Positions 59,867-64,000 of a stretch of 64,000 nucleotides of DNA are shown here, one piece after another; the stretch's first letter is position 1; every line of letters starts with the position of its first letter. A program made the translations under genes and the position numbers. This DNA is from Chloroflexota bacterium (GTDB lineage: Bacteria > Chloroflexota > UBA6077 > JACCZL01): positions 1 to 64,000 of the forward strand of contig JADZEM010000219.1 of the NCBI GenBank assembly GCA_020850535.1, written 5' to 3'. Below the pieces are notes generated by a model, which had not been told where the DNA came from, did no database searches, and was given only the letters and a program-made list of their open reading frames with translations.

Positions 59867-60825
59867 CACTCGTGCCCGACGCGTGGATCGGCCACGCTGT
59901 AGAGGATGTCGCGCAGGAGGTAGCTCACCAGCAGCAGCGCACTGGTCAGCAGCACCACACCCATGATGACGGGGTAGTCCTTGCCGCGCGCCGCCTCGAA
60001 CGCCAGCCGCCCCATGCCAGGCCAGGCGAAGACCTGCTCCACGACCAACGCGCCTGAGACCATCGCCGCCAGGACGCCGCCGAGCGCCGTGATGACGGGC
60101 GTCAGTGCGTTCCTGAGCACGTGCCGCCAGACCACGCCGCCGTCTGGAAGGCCCTTGCTGCGGGCGGTCCGGACGTGATCCTGGGCCAGCACGTCCAGCA
60201 CCTCGGTGCGGAGGTAGCGAGTGTAGTTGGCGATGCCCGCCAGACTGAGCGTCAGGACCGGCCCGACAAGGTGCAAGAGTCGGTCCCCAACGTCCCACTC
60301 GCCGGCCCCGACGCTGAGCATGCCGCCGACGGGGAAGAGTCGAAGCTGGACGGAGAGCGTCAGGATGAACAAGAGTCCGAGCCAGAACGGCGGGACGGCG
60401 TGCCCGCCGACGCTCAACACCCGAATGACCTGATCGACCCAGGTGCCGCGTCGGAGCGCTGCCGTCACGCCGAGCGGCACGCCGACCAGCAGCGCCACCG
60501 CCAGCGCCGCCAGTGACAGTTGCAGGGTGTTCGGCAGGGCTGAGGCGATCATCTGGCCGACCGGCCGCTTCGAGAGCAGCGACGAGCCGAGGTCGCCCTG
60601 GGCCACGCGCCCCACCCAGCGGACGTACTGCTGGGGGATCGGCTCGTCCACGCCGTAGGCAGCGCGCAGGGCGGCGATGTCCTCGGCGGAGAGGTCGCCG
60701 GAGCCGGCCAGCATCAGGCTGACCGGGTCGCCGGGCGCAAGGCGCACCAGCGCAAAGGTCAGCATGGTGACGCCCACCAGGGTGAGCGCCGCCTGGATCA
60801 GCCGCCTGACGATGAAGCGTGTCAC
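59866..60825 (-). CDS. Dipeptide/oligopeptide ABC permease (DppB type)
   Basis: A 319-residue membrane permease with six helices. MTRFIVRRLIQAALTLVGVT at the N-terminus, LGLDQPIPxQY-like GVDEPIPQQYVRWVGRVAQG, and the ATPase-contact EVLDVLAQDHVRTARSKGLP all match DppB/OppB. It pairs with the permease at 58868-59866. Located after the solute-binding protein (82-bp gap with an inverted repeat). The substrate is probably a peptide, but members of this family also carry nickel, glutathione and sugars. Confidence 0.92.
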   Translation of the reverse strand: MTRFIVRRLIQAALTLVGVTMLTFALVRLAPGDPVSLMLAGSGDLSAEDIAALRAAYGVDEPIPQQYVRWVGRVAQGDLGSSLLSKRPVGQMIASALPNTLQLSLAALAVALLVGVPLGVTAALRRGTWVDQVIRVLSVGGHAVPPFWLGLLFILTLSVQLRLFPVGGMLSVGAGEWDVGDRLLHLVGPVLTLSLAGIANYTRYLRTEVLDVLAQDHVRTARSKGLPDGGVVWRHVLRNALTPVITALGGVLAAMVSGALVVEQVFAWPGMGRLAFEAARGKDYPVIMGVVLLTSALLLVSYLLRDILYSVADPRVGHE

Positions 60826-60855
60826 AAAGGCTCCGCCTTGCGGAGGATCGTGGGG

Positions 60856-60896
60856 CGTGGATCGTGGAAGCCTACCCCCACGAACTACGATCCACG
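60856..60896. repeat. Inverted repeat in the SBP-permease spacer
   Basis: CGTGGATCGT (60856-60865) and ACGATCCACG (60887-60896) form a 10-bp stem around 21 bases, inside the 81-bp gap between the binding-protein stop and the DppB-type start. Additional GGATCGTGG copies nearby suggest a repeat origin. It is another operon hairpin behind a binding-protein gene. Confidence 0.6.
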
Positions 60897-60906
60897 ACCT
60901 ACGACT

Positions 60907-62679
60907 CTACGTCCGGATCCACCACTGCTCGACGTTGTGCCAGTAGCTGTTCTGGACGTTCGGGAAGGGGCCGGGCTGGACGTTCTGGAACTTCTTGTTG
61001 ACGAAGAGCAGCGTGTTGCCGGCGAAGCCGAAGTTGTACGGCTGGTCGTCGCTGAGCTTCTGGTTGAACGCCTTGTAGGCGGCGAGGCGCTCGGGCTGAC
61101 CGCAGGAGGTGCGGCCCGTCTCCAGGGCCCGATCGACCTCGGCGCTCCGATAGCCGACCTGGTTCTGGCCGCTCTTGACGCCGCTCGAATGCCAGGTGCC
61201 GTAGGCGTCCGGATCGACGCCCATCGACCAGCCGAGGATCACGGCATCGTAGTCGCGCCCGCCCTGCTCGCCGTAGACCGGGTCGCGGCCCTTGTTCAGC
61301 CGGTCCGTCAGCGCCTCGAACGACTCGGTGCGGGGGGTCACCTCGACGCCGATCTGCCTGTACTGCTCGGTAGCTACTTGAAGAAGCGTCTCGCGGATCT
61401 TGTTGCCGGAGTTGGTCAGCATGGTGAGGGCGAGTCGCTGGCCGTCCTTCTGGTAGACGCCGTCCGGCCCCTGGGTGTACCCCTCGGCCTCGATCATCGC
61501 GCGGGCCCTGGCCGGGTCGTAGGCGTACTCCTGGAGGCCGGCCCGGTCGTAGGCCCAGGAGACGGGCGGGGTGTGGGCGTAGACCTTCTGGCCCTGCCCG
61601 AGCAGGACCGAGTCGATGACGGCCTGGGTATCGAGGCCGTAGGCGAGCGCCTGCCGGATACTCTTGTTCTGGAGGAACTCCTTGCCACCGCGCAGCTGAT
61701 TCCAGCCGATGTAGGTGTAGCCCGGGCTGAGGAACGAGTAGAAGGCGAGGGTGTCGATCTGCTTCAGGCCGTCAACGTCCTTCGGCTCGGCGCGGGCCAG
61801 GTCGATCTCGCCGGTCTTGAGCGCGGCGGCCATCGCCGTGGCATCCGGATGGACCTTGTAGACCCACTCGTCCAGGTAGGGGCCGCCGAACGCGAACCGC
61901 TCGTTCTTCTTGAGCACGATGCGGTCGTTCTGCTTCCATTCGGAGAAGACGAACGGGCCGGTCCCGACAACCGGGGCGTTGTTCTCAGCAGCCTCGTCGA
62001 GGTTCTTGTTCGGATCGGCGGGGTCCAGATACTTGCCGAAGACGTGGCGCGGGATGATCCCGAAGAGGCCCAGCTCGGTGAGGGCCGGGCAGAACGCCTT
62101 CGCCAGTGTGACCGTCAGCACGTTGCCATTGACCGTGATGCCGGCGATCTCGGTCGCCTTGCCCTCGGCGTACTCGCGCGCGCCGACGATGTCCTGAAAG
62201 AGGTTCTTGCGGACGGACTTCTTGGACCGCATGACCGCCTCGGCCGTCATCTTGAAGTCGTCGCCGGTGAACGGCGCGCCGTCGCTCCAGGTCACACCGC
62301 TCCTGAGGGTGAAGGTCAGGCCCAGGCCGTCCGGCGACATCTCGAAGCGCTCGGCGAGGCGCGGCAGCGGCTGGCCGGACTCGGGATCGACGCGGATCAG
62401 CGACTCGTAGACGCGGCCCCAGACCTCGGCGGACGGGACGTCGCTGCTGAGGACCGGGTTGAGGACTTTGGCGTCCGAGATCGCGCCGACGACGACGCGC
62501 CCACCAGCGACCGGTGTGCCGGCCGCCAGTGTGGCTCCTGACACACCAGTGCTCGCCGATCCTGGCGCGCCGGCGCTCGGCGCAACCCCTGTGGCCGGCG
62601 CGCAACTGGTGACGATCGTCAGCGACGCCAGCAGCAGCATCACGACGCGTGACAGCCGCGGCATGCAGCGATGCAGCAT
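60907..62679 (-). CDS. Peptide ABC transporter solute-binding lipoprotein (family 5)
   Basis: A 590-residue DppA/OppA-type lipoprotein. The signal SRVVMLLLASLTIVTSC ends in a lipobox Cys (about residue 26), then a Ser/Gly/Ala linker. Family 5 features include VVVGAISDAKVLNPVLSSDV, LAERFEMSPDGLGLTFTLRS and TWSDGAPFTGDDF. GGGAGGGAACCG just before the ATG at 62679 sets the start. It captures the solute and hands it to the two permeases downstream on the same strand. No ATPases are linked. Confidence 0.92.
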   Translation of the reverse strand: MLHRCMPRLSRVVMLLLASLTIVTSCAPATGVAPSAGAPGSASTGVSGATLAAGTPVAGGRVVVGAISDAKVLNPVLSSDVPSAEVWGRVYESLIRVDPESGQPLPRLAERFEMSPDGLGLTFTLRSGVTWSDGAPFTGDDFKMTAEAVMRSKKSVRKNLFQDIVGAREYAEGKATEIAGITVNGNVLTVTLAKAFCPALTELGLFGIIPRHVFGKYLDPADPNKNLDEAAENNAPVVGTGPFVFSEWKQNDRIVLKKNERFAFGGPYLDEWVYKVHPDATAMAAALKTGEIDLARAEPKDVDGLKQIDTLAFYSFLSPGYTYIGWNQLRGGKEFLQNKSIRQALAYGLDTQAVIDSVLLGQGQKVYAHTPPVSWAYDRAGLQEYAYDPARARAMIEAEGYTQGPDGVYQKDGQRLALTMLTNSGNKIRETLLQVATEQYRQIGVEVTPRTESFEALTDRLNKGRDPVYGEQGGRDYDAVILGWSMGVDPDAYGTWHSSGVKSGQNQVGYRSAEVDRALETGRTSCGQPERLAAYKAFNQKLSDDQPYNFGFAGNTLLFVNKKFQNVQPGPFPNVQNSYWHNVEQWWIRT

Positions 62680-62846
62680 CGGTTCCCTCCCCCGGGTTGT
62701 CCATGCAACGGTCGGCACGCGGACCGTGCCTTGCCCCCACATGGCCTAACGCCAAACTCACGCCGGGGGTGACAAACTGCCAGGGGAAGGGAACCGTGGT
62801 CGGCGCCGGATCATCAGCGCCGGTTCGTCGGCACCTGGGGGCTGCG

Positions 62847-63002
62847 TCAGGACGTCTCCGTGCCCTTGCCGCCGCCCTCGCTGGGCGACTCCGGCTTCAC
62901 GTCGAACTCGTCTCTGAAGGGTCGCTGCTGATCGGGGTCGCTCTCGGTGTGCTCCAGGCCTTCCTGCTCCAGCCTCGGGTCGTCGGTTCGAGTGTCCTGC
63001 AT
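62847..63002 (-). CDS. 51-residue acidic hydrophilic protein
   Basis: A short gene with GGAGG 7 bp before the ATG. The product is very hydrophilic: MQDTRTDDPRLEQEGLEHTE, then SDPDQQRPFRDEFDV and a Ser/Gly/Glu-rich tail with no hydrophobic core, so it is probably disordered. It lies between the family 5 binding-protein gene and a sugar permease, all on the minus strand, with 167 bp to the former's start. Function unknown. The ribosome site and lack of internal stops are the evidence. Confidence 0.5.
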   Translation of the reverse strand: MQDTRTDDPRLEQEGLEHTESDPDQQRPFRDEFDVKPESPSEGGGKGTETS

Positions 63003-63116
63003 CTGCTGACCTCCGCGGGAACGCACGTGAGTTCTTCGACGAAGATCGTGCTTCCCCTCAGAAGTCTCGGTGCACCGGCTGTGCCAGCATCAGCGCGAAC
63101 GATGGGTGTCTCGCGC

Positions 63117-63941
63117 TTACCGGCCGCCCATGCCCGTCAGCGCGACCCCGCGCACGAAGTACCGCTGCAAGAACAGGAACACCAGCAGGATCGGGATGAT
63201 GCTCATCACCGTTCCCGCCATCAGGTAGTTGAACTGCCCAGCCGCCTCGTCCCCGAAGTACCGGATCCCCACCGTCAGCGTCCGCATCGTCTCCTTGTTC
63301 GTCACGATCAGCGGCCACAAGAATGCGTTCCACTGCGTCATGAACGCGAACACCGCCAGCGTCGCCAGGGCCGGCCCAGAGAGCGGCAGGATGATGTACC
63401 GGTAGATCCCAAAATACGAGCAGCCGTCGATGCGGGCCGCCTGCTCCAATTCTGGCGGGATCGACAGGAAGAACTGCCGCAGCAGGAACGTCCCGAACGC
63501 GCTGAACGCCGCCGGGATGATCAGGGCCATGTAGGTGTCCACCCACCCGAGCCAGGACATCAGCAGGAAGTTCGGGATGATGGTCACCTGCCCGGGGATC
63601 ATCAGCGTCCCCAGGTACAGCAGGAACAGCTTGTTGCGGCCCGGGAACTGGAGCCGCGCGAACGCGTACCCCGCGAACGACGACGTGATCAGCTCCAGGA
63701 TCGTCACCGTCACCGTCACGACGATCGTGTTGAGCAGGTAGCGCCCGAACGGCACCAGCTTCAGGACGGCCGGGTAGTTCTCCCAGATCGGCGGCGAGGG
63801 GAACCAGACCGGCGGGTAGATCAAGACCTCAGAATCGGACTTGAGCGAGGTCGAGATCATCCACAGGAACGGGAACAGCGCCCAGAACGAGCCGACGGTC
63901 AGGGCGGCGTAGGCCAGCACCATCTGGAGCCGCCGGCTCAT
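63117..63941 (-). CDS. Sugar ABC transporter permease (MalG/UgpE type)
   Basis: A 274-residue membrane permease from the ATG at 63941 (a GTG at 63965 and an open frame to the window edge also exist, so the true start could lie further upstream). First helix LAYAALTVGSFWALFPFLWM; periplasmic loop SEVLIYPPVWFPSPPIWENY; ATPase contact ELEQAARIDGCSYFGIYRYI. Its partner MalF-type permease and binding protein are presumably just beyond the window. Last gene of that operon, since the small acidic gene follows after 114 bp. Confidence 0.9.
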   Translation of the reverse strand: MSRRLQMVLAYAALTVGSFWALFPFLWMISTSLKSDSEVLIYPPVWFPSPPIWENYPAVLKLVPFGRYLLNTIVVTVTVTILELITSSFAGYAFARLQFPGRNKLFLLYLGTLMIPGQVTIIPNFLLMSWLGWVDTYMALIIPAAFSAFGTFLLRQFFLSIPPELEQAARIDGCSYFGIYRYIILPLSGPALATLAVFAFMTQWNAFLWPLIVTNKETMRTLTVGIRYFGDEAAGQFNYLMAGTVMSIIPILLVFLFLQRYFVRGVALTGMGGR

Positions 63942-64000
63942 GCTGCCAGCCTGCCGCCCCGCCACGGCGTCAGCCTGCGTGCGGACCTCAGCTCCAGCAG

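Overview
The window is GC-rich, gene-dense bacterial chromosome. Its substrate-binding lipoproteins with twin-arginine-like signals and long Ala/Pro/Lys linkers, many ATPase-less sugar ABC operons, enolase-superfamily and LLM-flavin catabolic genes, and small conserved proteins of this style suggest a Chloroflexota (Thermomicrobia-like) organism. That assignment is inference from gene content; there is no rRNA or taxonomic marker in the window apart from ProRS and Lon. No rRNA, tRNA, CRISPR array or transposase gene was found.

Layout. 1-8.4 kb: a GntR-regulated sugar-acid catabolic operon (two complete enolase-superfamily enzymes plus an internally deleted third, a solute-binding protein, two permeases, a D-2-hydroxyacid dehydrogenase). 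8.5-11.1 kb: a UgpAEQ-like glycerophosphodiester set. 11.4-17.4 kb: peptide deformylase coupled to a lone molybdenum-hydroxylase large subunit, then a MATE exporter divergent from its probable HxlR regulator, and a membrane protein. 17.4-20.1 kb: tautomerase, small protein and LLM monooxygenase, divergent from an SDR. 20.2-26.4 kb: an epimerase-SBP-permease-permease operon divergent from a LacI regulator. 26.6-29.4 kb: an orphan SBP with a SorC/DeoR regulator. 29.5-30.1 kb: a c-di-AMP (ydaO-type) riboswitch on the minus strand whose only nearby target is an 82-residue protein of unknown function. 30.4-38 kb: CoA transferase, ProRS, amidase, and a hybrid histidine kinase broken by one amber codon. 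38-45 kb: several small unknown proteins, an atypical SDR and an aldo/keto reductase. 45-54 kb: a secreted nuclease-like/PQQ-dehydrogenase/PA14 fusion, kynureninase, a GH5-like hydrolase and an AhpD-like protein. 54-58 kb: zinc-ribbon protein and an overlapping hsp20-lon pair. 58.6-64 kb: a dipeptide-type ABC operon without ATPases, two very small genes and a sugar permease.

Repeats shape the spacers. A roughly 217-bp non-autonomous element (MITE-like) with 17-bp terminal inverted repeats occurs in eight full or partial copies. A second palindromic family with GTCATCC ends, and several very long perfect hairpins, sit in intergenic and intra-operon spacers, three of them just behind the first gene of an operon segment.

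The most interesting items are the riboswitch with an apparent ribosome-site-hiding hairpin in front of an unknown small protein, the MITE family (including a tandem pair flanked by a perfect 10-bp direct repeat), the amber-split sensor kinase, and the nuclease-like/PQQ/PA14 fusion.
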